Part shown: in pieces, positions 46,322 to 57,057 of the stretch
Numbering within the stretch: position 1 is the stretch's first letter
How the letters are laid out: every line of letters begins with the position of its first letter
From: Atkinsonella hypoxylon
Lineage: Eukaryota > Ascomycota > Sordariomycetes > Hypocreales > Clavicipitaceae
Assembly (NCBI GenBank): GCA_000729835.1
Contig: JFHB01000029.1
Location: 181,360 to 245,359, forward strand
Length of the DNA: 64,000 nt
Reading direction: 5' to 3'
Translations under genes and position numbers: made by a program
The notes under the pieces: model-generated
What the model was told of the DNA's origin: nothing
The model's database searches: none
What the model saw: only the letters and a program-made list of their open reading frames with translations

Positions 46322-48911
46322 GGTGATTAACACAGCGCTAGGCGTTGCAGTTGCAGTTGCAGTTGCAGTTGCAGTTGCTGCGAGCGAGGAGAAGTATCGA
46401 TTGCGACGACGGCGACGAGTAGAGCGATGGCGGGGTCACGATGGCGGGGTAGTTAGCTAGCTCGCGAGCGGAAACACAAAAAGTCCGACTCCAGAAATGG
46501 GTAGAAATGGGTAGAAATGGGTCTTTAGTACCTAGCTAGGTAGCTTTAGAAGGAGAAGAAGAGAACACAGAGAAAGCAGACAATACGATGGGGAGGGCTA
46601 GCAAGCGGGATGGACTCAGATGGGAGCTAGAGATGGAAAGGGCACCTGGGAGGTCAAGCAAGAGCAAAAGGAGGAGGCTGCGAGGCAGAGAAGAGACGTG
46701 GAAGAGACGTGGAAGAGACGTGGAAGAAATGTGTGACAAGTGGCTCCCTCTGCTGCTTCGCCCCGGACTAATAAATAGTAGGGCTGGCTACCCCAATTTC
46801 ACCCGGACAAGGCCTCCCGCCAATTGATAGATAATAATTGAGCCAACATTGAAGTGATTGATAGAACCAGAACGATCGGGTTGGCAGGCGCGTCCTACTT
46901 ACTGTTCTTGCCACCCTTCCTCCGCAGAGCAGCGAATTCCATCTAGGGTAGGTACCTAGGTAGGTAGTCACGAGGTTGACCATTTCATTTGCCCGGCTTG
47001 TCACGAGCCGCCCTTGAAGTCATTCACGCCTTGGCTGCCCACGGCTGGATCAGTCGGTCGCACGGGATAATTATGGGGGCATTTAGGGATCTAACCTGAT
47101 GTCTGGTTGCCCGGCGCAACGGGCACGCTAGAAAGTCACCCGTCTTCCTCATATTAATTAGGTACCTAGCTACCTACCTAGGTAGGGGTCCCACAACTTC
47201 CCTTTGTATTCCGTAACGATAATGACAGATTTTATCTCTTCATTCAGTTCTCTACGCACCGCTGCATTCATTCATCACTATTGATTGGGATTTCTTACAG
47301 CACACTTTGTGTGTAAGACCCCAACATTCCTGTAGCGTGGCCACGTCCATATCTTGCGACCTGGGGGCATGAAATGCTTCATCCTGTGGAAGGGATATGA
47401 TACGCTTAGTCCAAGATCAATCATTTGTGGGCACGAGCTACTTACTCATCGGCTGCCAAGGCAATATCTACCTCCACAACTTCAACTACAATCTTTCGCG
47501 TGAATAGGACTCAGATCTCTGGACTATCTTTTTGTCTCCCATGTTTTCACCCTTGCCCTTGTCCATTCGATAGCCGGGATGCCAAGATACGCCAAAGCGG
47601 CGCGTTCCCCAGACCCTGTCCTGAGCAAAGTGCCAAATCCTGCCTACAAGTCATCTTATTCAGGACAAAAATCCCGATGCAACGGGTCGGGAGTTACGTA
47701 TCATTTTATCACCATTTCATCGGGCTCACCTCACATCAGCGAGTCGCGATCCGCGGTATCGGGATAACCACGGGGCCTGGACGTCTCAATATTCAACCAT
47801 CATATCCTCAATGCTCTTCAAATCTATTGTAGGCCCTGCTCTTGCGGGCTATTGGACCCCCATACGTGTAACCTTGGGGAACGCCCATTTGTCACCACAA
47901 CTCGTCCCATCTTGGTCGGATTGATCCTTTCACCGTCCGTCGCCACGATCACAACCTATTGCTTCTCTAAGACACCCAGGTGATAGCACTAGGCGCTTCC
48001 GCGCAACTTATCTGAAAAGCAACAGTAGTACGGTAGACTCCTGAGAGTGAGATCAGAGCAATACCGCCATGTATAATCGACATGCTTGGAATGGCCAAAT
48101 CCTCCGTTGTCTCGGCCACTTTGGTTCGTGAAGAAGATGTTTCACTTCTGCATCCTCTTACCTGAGACCGGATCCAGATCGGATCAACAGGCACTTCGGA
48201 GAGAATCATGCTTTGTCTTTGTCTTCTGTTTTCCAGAAGATCTCGTCCCACGTAGAGCGGATACGCGGCTTTGTTCTTTGCCTGTGTAACGCGAAGATAT
48301 ATTAGGCCCAACATGTCAACAGTTTTCACTTCCAAGGCAGCTAATTCCTCAAGGTACTTGATATCTCCTCGTCACACAGAAGTAATAGCGGTTAACCCTT
48401 TGTATCGACCTTTTATCGACACTTTCACACTCGAACAAGCCTCGTCATGCCGTCTGTAACGCTTGCGTTTCTACCAACCATTATTCTTTTGTCTCGCCAA
48501 GAGAAAAATGTCTCGGGCCACTTACCTGGCGCCAATATACTTTGCACGACGACCAATGACTACTATTTTAATCGCTCGAGCTGTCTTTAGATTTCTCTCC
48601 TCCTTGGCCACTAGTCTCTGGCGTATAGTTTGGCATCAACCGCTACCCCTTACAATATCGCGGGATCATACACCACCCTTGGGGGAAAAGGATGTGTTTC
48701 AGATGATTTATCTTGAAGTTTGTACAGTTTATATCGTCGTATTCTTTTTATCCAACTTTTGTCACGCTGTGAGCGTATCGCAGCACAAAGCGTGAGGTTG
48801 TCCTCAAGCAGTCTCCTTATCTGCTGCGTGCCGGTCCGTAAGGGAAGGACTCTTGACGACATTACTTGCGGGACAAAGAGCAAGAAACAGCCTATTTAGC
48901 GACATCACAGC
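46322..48911. other. Intergenic, 2.6 kb
   Basis: No gene is convincing. The left end is the aminopeptidase promoter, with short tandem repeats: GTTGCA at 46344, a GTAGAAATGG decamer at 46493-46522 and an AGAGACGTGGA unit at 46692-46727. CTAGGTAGGTACCTAGG-type clusters occur near 46528-46545, 46944-46968 and 47159-47187. The right end should carry the velvet gene promoter. Confidence 0.45.
46344..46379. repeat. Hexanucleotide repeat (GTTGCA)n
   Basis: Nearly six tandem GTTGCA units, 23-58 bp upstream of the aminopeptidase ATG. Confidence 0.88.
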
Positions 48912-49466
48912 ATGGAAGCCAAAGTCTTTGTCCAGCCCCCTTGCCAGGTACAAGTCGGGACAGTTCTTCATCCACCCGTCGTGGCGGTCTTGACTATTCC
49001 CTCCAGAATGTCCAAATGTCAGTTTTTGGCGACTGCACATCTTCTCCAGGCTCAAGATGAGGCATTCGTGGAGTATGGGCTTCAGGGCACCACTGTGGTC
49101 AACGGGAGCACGGGAAGAAGTCGGACAGACGGCATGCACACTTGTCTCTTCGCATGGCATGATCTGACCATCATCGCATTACCGGGATCTTTCGCTCTCC
49201 GTATAGATATATACGAGATGAATAACAATGGCGCCACATATGTGGCCAGAGCAACGTCGAGAAGAACCACCGTGGTTGAGGAACCGGTGTCAAGGCAACC
49301 ACTGCGTAAGTTATTTTTTCCCTCCTTTTTCTGTATACTAGAAAGCGATTATCTATGGTCTAATATGCTAATTCTGTCGCTTCTAGTGCCGGAAGAGAGG
49401 CAAGCTCTCGAGATTACTAAAAGTCAAGGCGCGCTTTCACCGTCTTTCGACATAACGGGCCTTTAA
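48912..49466 (+). CDS. Minimal velvet-domain protein
   Basis: Velvet factors (VeA, VelB, VosA and VelC) are NF-kB-fold fungal regulators linking development and secondary metabolism. Exons 48912-49305 and 49387-49466 (GTAAGT..TTCTAG) join to 157 residues. The whole product looks like one velvet domain: an initial VQPPCQVQVGTVLHPPVV strand pair, then LQGTTVVNGSTG, then the core LFAWHDLTIIALPGSFALRI followed by DIYEMNN, and a last strand RRTTVVEEP. Classical velvet proteins have 350-570 residues with disordered tails; here tails and any clear nuclear signal are absent. A further 5' exon cannot be excluded. The velvet call is from pattern recognition only. Confidence 0.7.
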   Translation: MEAKVFVQPPCQVQVGTVLHPPVVAVLTIPSRMSKCQFLATAHLLQAQDEAFVEYGLQGTTVVNGSTGRSRTDGMHTCLFAWHDLTIIALPGSFALRIDIYEMNNNGATYVARATSRRTTVVEEPVSRQPLRKLFFPSFFCILESDYLWSNMLILSLLVPEERQALEITKSQGALSPSFDITGL

Positions 49467-50774
49467 TGATTCAGTCTGTACCCATTCATCTGCTATCCGT
49501 GTGCTTCATTGGCGAGTAGCAAATTGAGAGTGTTTTTAAATACATACTGGAAAAACAAGTGCTTGTGTTTTTAGCAAGATGGTGACTCTAGTTGTTAGTC
49601 AAGCACAACGTCCGCATGCTGTGTCATTCGCAATATGACCAATCACCCTGCTGGGGTGAAACAGAAGACTATACATAAGCACACTTAGATTCCAGTAGAA
49701 GATGACATCGGTGTCAATAGAGAAGTACGATTTTCCGTTTATGCAAGTGGACGGACTCATTGATTCATATTAACGTATTGGCGCTGTAGCGCATCATCTC
49801 GCAACCGTGCCACCTCTCGATTAACTATCTTGATGGTGTCGAGCAATCGGATCCGAAAGGCATCTGAAATCTCAAAGAAATAGGGCCGTCGTGATGCAAG
49901 TCACCGGAAAACATCTGCTTTCCGATCCTTAGACGCAGCGGCAGGTCTAGCAGCCCGGTTGTGCAATCATTGCAATGTGTTGATTATGCCGTGTCTCTGA
50001 AGTGACGTAGCATGTGCAACAAATCATGAAGGCATCAACAAGGCAAGCCAACAGCAATCCCTCGTGGCCCGAAAAGTTCGCAGCAAAAAGGTTCATCAAG
50101 CCATTGCCATAATGTGGGGAAAGGGCTTTTTGTGGGTGTACAGTAAATCTCAGGTCCAGCGTATGTGTAGATTGGTCCAGAGTGGAGCCAGAGCGGGTGT
50201 AGATTTAGGCAGAATGGCATATGCCCAGCATATGCTCAGCATATGCTGAGCATACAGTATTAATTTCTAAGCACTATACTACTAGATATTAGTGCACTAT
50301 ACCACTAGATATATATTAGTGCATATACCACTAAATATAAAAATGTTAATTCGCACTAATACACTGTGCATTCTGCATATACCTAGCATATACTAGGCAT
50401 ATGCTAAAAGCTTCACTGCCTGCAAAAAATACACCCTTTTTGGCTCCACTCTGGACCAATCTACACATACGCTGGACCTGAGATTTACTGGAACCCCGCT
50501 TTTTGTCGCTTCGCTTCACCACGCAAAGGGCCATATTCGCTCGAACCGAACGAAGCATGGAACCCCGGCCAATCAGCGCCGGTGTGATCTCTACTCCCCA
50601 TCTAACAGATCCGCCCCACTTCCTATATAAACATCACACCCAAACTGGTCCCATCCTGATAAGGAGGTATTTTCCCCCTTCCACCGAAAAGCCCCATGCA
50701 GCAATTCTTCTCCTCAAGGCAGTTGCTAACTAGTGAGAGCATTCGCAGCGTAAATCTGCAAACGGGTAAACACC
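49467..50774. other. Intergenic, holds MITE copy 2
   Basis: No gene seen apart from the transposon at 50134-50497. The right end is the promoter of the Jlp2/CCDC25 gene, whose ATG lies about 270 bp from the element. Confidence 0.5.
50125..50506. mobile_element. Non-autonomous TIR element (MITE), copy 2, with target duplication
   Basis: The element spans 50134-50497 (364 bp) between perfect 9-bp direct repeats GCTTTTTGT (50125-50133 and 50498-50506). Inverted repeats are as in copy 1, about 55 bp each, with TGGTCCAGAGTGGAGCCA on both ends. The interior has palindromic GCATATGC and CTAGCATATAC units. The two copies are nearly identical over the termini and differ in the number of small palindromes inside, which accounts for the length difference. 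Confidence 0.88.
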
Positions 50775-51816
50775 ATGGTCTACTACTACACTTCCTCGGT
50801 GGTTGACCCCCCGGGCTTCATATACGTCGGCAAGGACAAGTTCGAAAGTACGTACCGTGCCCGCCTTGGTTCTCGACAAGAACTGACATTCCCTCAGATG
50901 AGCATCTCATAAAGTACGGCTGGGAAGAAGACGTCTGGGTACGACACCCTTCACCGCTATTTTGACCCGTTACCAATGTCCCCCCTATCTCAGAGCGTGG
51001 CAAAAATATAAGCGCGAGTAGGATCATGGCTAAGATCACAAGTTTCACGTCGACAAACTGTCCAGCGCACACATCTACCTCCGCATGCAGGAAGGCCAAA
51101 CATGGGACAACCTCCCGGCTGAGCTGATCACCGACCTGGCGCAACTGACAAAGGCCAACTCCATAGAGGGCAACAAGAAGGACAACGTCACAGTCATCTA
51201 CACACCGTGGTCGAATCTCAAGAAGGATGGCTCCATGGATGTTGGACAGGTCTCGTTCAAGGATCCCCGTATGGTGAAGCGCGTGTTGCTCTCCGCGCGG
51301 GAGAATCCCATAGTGAATCGGCTGACTAAGACGAGAGTTGAGAAGAAGCCAGACCTGAAGCTGGAAAAGGACGAGAGGCTGAAGGTGCTGAGGAGGAGGG
51401 AAGTTGAGGCTCAGCAGATAAGGGTAGGTGACAAGTACTTTGTTACACATTTGTACCTTTCATCTGCGTTTTCGTCCTGTATCACTTTTAGCAATTTTTC
51501 ATCTATCTCTATTCTCTCTCTGCATGTCATTTCCGTTCTCTGCACTCCCTTGTTCTTTCCTTGATTTTCTTATCATCGTACATGCATATGCATACCAAAT
51601 CGTTGTTTCAACCCCCGCTGTGCTCGATCATGTCAGGTCCAGGAGCACCGTCGTACTAAGTTTATTCAGAGAAAAGCCGAAGCCAAGCAGGCACAAGAGT
51701 GGAAAGAGAAGAAATGGCAAAAGGACCATGCGTACGACGACATGTTCACCGAAGAGAATATGGCCGCTTCAAGTAATCAGGGTCGGGACGCCGATTGGGA
51801 AGACGACTTTATGTGA
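50775..51816 (+). CDS. JLP2: Jlp2/CCDC25-family protein (NFACT-R domain)
   Basis: Conserved eukaryotic protein with an NFACT-R (DUF814) domain. Exons 50775-50847, 50898-50938, 51043-51423 and 51637-51816 join to 224 residues. The N-terminus MVYYYTSSVVDPPGFIYVGK, KYGWEEDVWFHVDKLSSAHI, KANSIEGNKKDNV and VIYTPWSNLKKDGSMDVGQV match the family closely. The C-terminal third is a Lys/Arg/Glu-rich coiled coil, and the protein ends in the acidic DADWEDDFM. Length agrees with human CCDC25 (about 208) and yeast Jlp2. The four-exon structure is supported by frame conservation at every junction. The molecular role in fungi is not established; a link to RNA or tRNA handling is suggested by the domain only. 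Confidence 0.93.
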
Positions 51817-52062
51817 ACATGAGGATAAAGCACAATTTTATATATCAGTGAAACACTCCTCCATACAGGTGGAGTCTCATACTGACACATTTTACTCGGT
51901 TCATTCTCGTTCCTTAAAAAAAGATTCAGAATATACCACATAGAACGATGAACAGGCAAACTTTGTACGAAACATACCCTTTATCCAATACGATCCGTGA
52001 ATGAGTGAGTGTTCCTTGTATTTTCGTGACGTTTTTTTCTCCCATCCCAAATGAATATCATT

Positions 52063-55000
52063 TTATCCACTGACCCCTATTCGTTGTGAGCGCTCAATTT
52101 TGAGGTCTTCCAAACAACTTGCTAGGCCATGGAGTTCGCTGGAGGTCTCCAGTCGAATCGGGTTGGACGACCCTTGCTTGCTAATGCTGAGGTCGGATCC
52201 GTTTGGCGATGTCTGGATATCAGCACTCCTCGGACTCTTGGAAATGTCGGCAATCTCCGGCGCTTCGTCCTCCTCGTCACTGACCAAGCTCTTCATGTCT
52301 CCTTCAAGATCTAGTCCTGACCTCGTTGGCTGCTTGACAAATTCCGTCTCACTAGGATCTCCTAGCGTCACCACAGGCTCCCCGCCAGGCAGGCGAACTT
52401 CAGACGCCCCGAGTGTCTGGGCCACATCCAGCAAAAGCACATCCATCGGGCAAATGTAGGCAACACGCTTGCGCTGGCTCCAAGCAAGCACGTGCCCACA
52501 AAGCTGACCGTGACGGCGATCCACGACCCACGCTCCGCTATCTCCAGGAATACCCATTGGTAGACTACTACTTGTCTTACCACCGTCACCGGACGGCATA
52601 CTGGCCACTTGATATGTGTGACTTGGTGAACAACGTCCGTAAATCTTGACACTGGTCAGTGCCGGCAGAATCTGGCCCGTTTGCAGGCCGCTGGTACGTG
52701 CAATGCACTGAACCTCTAGCCCTGGCAGCGTTGAGGATGATGCCACCGTTGTTGGCCGCAGTTTATTGACATGGTCACTCAGTCTAGCCTGAGCTATATA
52801 ATCCGTCGCCCCGACTTCACAGCAAGGGATCGAGTTCTCCTCTGGAAGCCGGCCGTCTGTAAATTCAAACAATGCCCAATCGATTTCGTGCGTTAGGCCA
52901 TTGGCTTGCTTACGGCGGATGCCGCTGGATGCATACATCTCTCCCAGTCTGAAGGTGTCCAGGTGATCTTCATCTTCTGTCTCAGCACAAGGATAGAACC
53001 CCTCTTCCACATCATCCAGAGCCGGCTGTGTGACAATGTATCCTTCGCCGCAACCAGGCTCAATGCCGGGAATGTCACCAGGATCAAATTCGTCCTCTTC
53101 CCCATCTCCCCCACCCCCGTAGTCACTAGTAATGTCCGTCTCGGAGTAGACCTCCGAATCTGTGTCGGACAAATCATATGCATAACCGCCATCGTCCTCT
53201 CCGCTACTCTCCACGAAGTCGGAGTACCAGTCGCGACCAGGAGCAGCACTACTGTGACAGGTTTCCATCTGCGCAGTGTCTCGTTCTGGGTCATCTAGCA
53301 TATGGTGAACTGTCATGCCATACGGCTTATCGTCGATCAACACAAGACCTCCGAAGCTCACGGGTGGAAGATGACGATTGCCGATCCAGGCACCAATGCT
53401 TGCACCATTCCTAGGGCACTCCTGATAATCAGGATTAACGGCCTCAATCACATCGTGGTCTCCATCAACACCAATTTGCTCTTCAGATGCGGTTGAAAGA
53501 GCCATAGATTGAAGGATGGATTTCGAATAGCGACGAGATCGAAGAACATTACCACGGCACACTTTGAGAGCAAATCCTGTTGTTTCGTCAAAAAACTCGC
53601 CTAGTCGCTTCTTAAGAATCGCTCGAACTTTTCCCACGGACGTGCAAACGACAACAACTGTAGGTTTCGTGGAGTGGGGATTTGGCCCAACGGATTCGAG
53701 GGAAATCTCAACCGATTCTGGATGCTTTCTATAGAAATGGCGAAGAGCTTGGTTGACCTGTGGCATCAGGATACTGTTCCATTTGTCAACAACATCAGGC
53801 GGGATGGGCACATGAGGGTAGAGCCTCGTCTTATGTTTGCCCTGCATCTCGAGATCATTCGATGGTTGCACCACGTTTTGTGTACCCAGTTCTTTTGCTA
53901 TTATGACTTGTTAGCAGATGGCCACGAAGTCTGTGCGAAGACATCCTTGCGCACCTTGAGCTGAAGCTTCCTCGGCGTTTCGCGTAAGGGGCAGTGGGAA
54001 AGCATCACTTTGCGCCATATATGACTTTTTGTCTGTCGGGAAAGCCAGAACGTTCTTCGCATCTTTCGTCATCTCTGAACGCTCCGAAGACTGCGATGTT
54101 TCGCGCAACTCCTGAGCTAGACGCTGCTCAAGACCGCTAACACCGTCCAAGATACAACATGTCTCCAGAAACCTGCTGGTCTTCATTTGAACTGTCGACA
54201 GCAGGCTATCCCCGTGATCTTTGCCATTAACTTCATCAACTACTGCAAACCAGCACGCTTGTACAGCCTTCATGTACAGCGTGCCGCACTTTGTTGCTAA
54301 TTGGTTTAAAGCAGATGTCGGAATAACGGTTGAGGCAGAATCAGGAAGCAAGTTTTCGAGCTTCGTCCATAAGCCTATCGAGAGCAGGACCATTGCTAAT
54401 GAATATAGTTCCAGAACACGCTCATCCGCAGATTTACCAGAAGATTGTTGGTCTCGAGTATCTAGAGGATGGCGCCATGGGGTTGCTGGGGATGTGAAAC
54501 CATCAGCCGGAAACAAGTCGAAAGAAGACACCAGCGGACGTCGTATATCGACGACGATATTGTCGGTGTCTGATTCGCTCGTGGTGATATCACAGAAAGA
54601 CACATTCTTATCGACTAGGTTTCCATGGGTCAACCCTCTTACATGCATGTCAAAAATAGTGTTGGTCAAATTGTAGGCCAACCGGAATTTTGCTTCGAGA
54701 GGAGGCTCTGCTTGACGTGTAAGCAGGTCACTCAGAGTGGGTAGGTTATATAGAGGGTTTTTGGTCAGTCTTTCAAACGACACGGCATTGAAAGATGGTG
54801 GAAATCTGTAGACCAGGCCTATTCGGGAGTTGTCGAGATCTTCGAAATAACCCAGTAGACGAGGAAGCCCTGTCCAGGTTCCTGGTGCACGCTGAGAATC
54901 TTGTTGGAGGCCTGAAGATAATTTCTCGAATCGAGACATTGGTGGCATGATTCCGGTGATGGAGTAGATGGAGTCGAACGCAGCATACTCGAGCAACAGA

Positions 55001-55707
55001 GGTGCCCAAGGTTCTTTGGTTGTGGTGCCCTGGGTTAACTCAGAGTACGCGATCTTGCTCATGAAAACAACTTCTCTGGGTGGTACATTTACATCGTCTT
55101 GCTGTTTTGGTCGAAGATGCGTGAGTGTCTGCGGGCTAATCTGTTGTGGCGTTTGCATACGACTTGACTCGAATGGTCTGAAGTCCTCGGCTCCAGAGGA
55201 CTTGTAAGTCGTCTTTGACAGGCGGCGTGGTAAATAGCCTGATGATGCCCGTGTGCGGGACAAGTCATACAACGTGTCAATAGAGGCAGTAAGATCTCTA
55301 ACAAGGTCCTCAAATCGACTTTTGTCCCACTGTACGAACGGAATCTTTTGATCTGGCAAGGGTCTGCTCGTCACAGGACGCATCGAGCTTTGCCACAACG
55401 GTTCCGCATCAGCTAAGATGTCCTTGATGGTGGACATGATACTGCCAACAACCTCGCTCAAGCCAGCTTTGGAGAGGGATTCATCGATCTCAACTGATTG
55501 GTTAGGATCCGACCATTCCAAGCCCCAGCTGACGAGACGGTCCTTCTGAATCCGTAGCTTACGATGCAAGGCCTTCATTTCCGGGTCCTCGGCATTCTGA
55601 ACTGGCTCCTTGACGAAATCGCTCGACTTTTTGGTGTCATTATAAAGGCGACTGAGTCGACGTTGAAAGGGCAATTGAAACCCGCTATTAGTGAGGAAAG
55701 ATGACAT
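52063..55707 (-). CDS. HeLo-like / pseudokinase / trypsin-like protease fusion protein
   Basis: Two long frames join through a 57-nt intron (donor AAG|GTGCGC at 53954, branch TGCTAAC, acceptor AATAG) into exons 55707-53955 and 53897-52063, 1195 residues. The second frame has no ATG near its start, only GTG, supporting one gene. Residues ~1-160 are helical and resemble the HET-S HeLo domain (LRIQKDRLVSWG; FVQWDKSRFEDLVRDL). Residues ~210-530 are kinase-like, but the catalytic HRD reads HGN (THGNLVDKN, ~361) and no DFG is seen, so it is a pseudokinase. Residues ~740-1085 are a trypsin-like protease: His782/783 (MTVHHML), Asp924 (HEIDWALFEF) and Ser1038 (GIPGDSGAW), with an acidic insertion between His and Asp. 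The tail is disordered. A cell-death or recognition role is inferred by analogy to MLKL and HET-S. Confidence 0.82.
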
Positions 55708-57057
55708 TTCCAAGAATGGGAATAAGTAGTTGAATAAAGACGACGTAGTCTGTATGTAAATTGACTTCAGTTGATTAGAAAATATGCCACATGGCAGGCA
55801 TCAAATGCCTCCTCGCTCTGAGCTCCAGGCCTGGACCTGATTCTTTTTTTTTTTTGTTTTTTTTTTCCTCGAAAACGAGCACTAGAAAGCGATGCCGGCG
55901 AATTGCTGCAGTGGGCGGACCGTGTGGTGAGTGCCAAGCGTCTAACCCGATAGCTTTATTCCAACGTTGAAAACGGTCTCCAACACAAGTGAAGTCGGTC
56001 CCTGCGCTCACCCGAGATGCAGATGGGAGGGCGACGAAGTTGGCGTAGAAAGAGCACTTACAAGGTGTCTCAGACGATGGGGAAAAATTGACGTTCCTTA
56101 ATATGAAGTGGGAAATCCCCCTGCCTAGGAGCGTTACCTGGCTGCCTGTAATGGAGACGAAGCAAATGGGCTCGATGCTTGAGATAAAACGGCTTGGCTC
56201 TTTCATGCATCCTCAGTGGAGGCCAAGTGTGGAGGCAGGCAATCGCCCTCGTTTTCAGCGGGGAAGGAGCCGCCGCTTTCAGTGATTAGAATGCTGCTGC
56301 CTGAAGCTCCCTGGGCCCGGAGCATTTCATTGGCTGCCCGGCGAGCAGCGACTGGCTGGATGGTAACGGATTGGGCAGACACAACAGGCTGCCAATCGCC
56401 GCCTTAGGGCCCAATAGCAGGCTCTGCATCCATCTACCTAGGTACACCTAGATAGGTACCTAGGTCCCTGGTGCAGACTCCCATTTACTTGTTGACAATA
56501 ATAGTAAGACAGCACTGCTGGGTACATACCTACGCACGTCAAGCTGGTTGTTCCTAGTGTGAGGAATGGACTCTTAAGCTCTCACAAGACACGTTCAAAT
56601 TGGTTACCAGAGTACCGTAACGGTTCTTGGGCTAATATTCTGCGATCGATGAACCGAGACTGTTCTCCAGAATCCCGCTGTACTAACCGTGCGTGCGTCC
56701 TCCCGGGCATCCATCTCATGTACCTGCACGAGTTATACGTAATCGGTTCATTTCGCCAGAATGATGCTTAATAATGCTTAATAATAGTGGTATGATAGCT
56801 GAATCCTTGGTGAGTATGGTGTGGGTAATCGGGTCCGCCAGATCTGAATTGCAGCACCACAACGATATTGACCTAGTGTCCTTATTCTCTCTTCATCATT
56901 GCTCGAATGCCCTGTCCGGGGTGCGAGAGAATAACCTATGACTGGCACTATTCCCAAAAACATGAATGTGTACGTACATGAAATCAATGATATTCACCAC
57001 CATTTCATCACCTTTCGTCCTCGACTGAACATATCGTGCATGTCAAACCCAGCTTCT
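55708..57057. other. Intergenic between a 5' and a 3' end
   Basis: The left part is the promoter, and perhaps a short 5' exon, of the fusion gene; a splice-acceptor-like ACATACAG precedes 55749 on the minus strand. A TACCTAGGTACACCTAGATA-type repeat cluster lies at ~56435-56465. No gene seen. Confidence 0.45.

Noticed and set aside
53872..53911. Two separate genes (protease and HeLo/pseudokinase)
   Set aside because: The protease frame lacks an ATG at its start, only 36 bp separate the frames, and a canonical intron joins them in phase. The two-gene model is kept only as the alternative.
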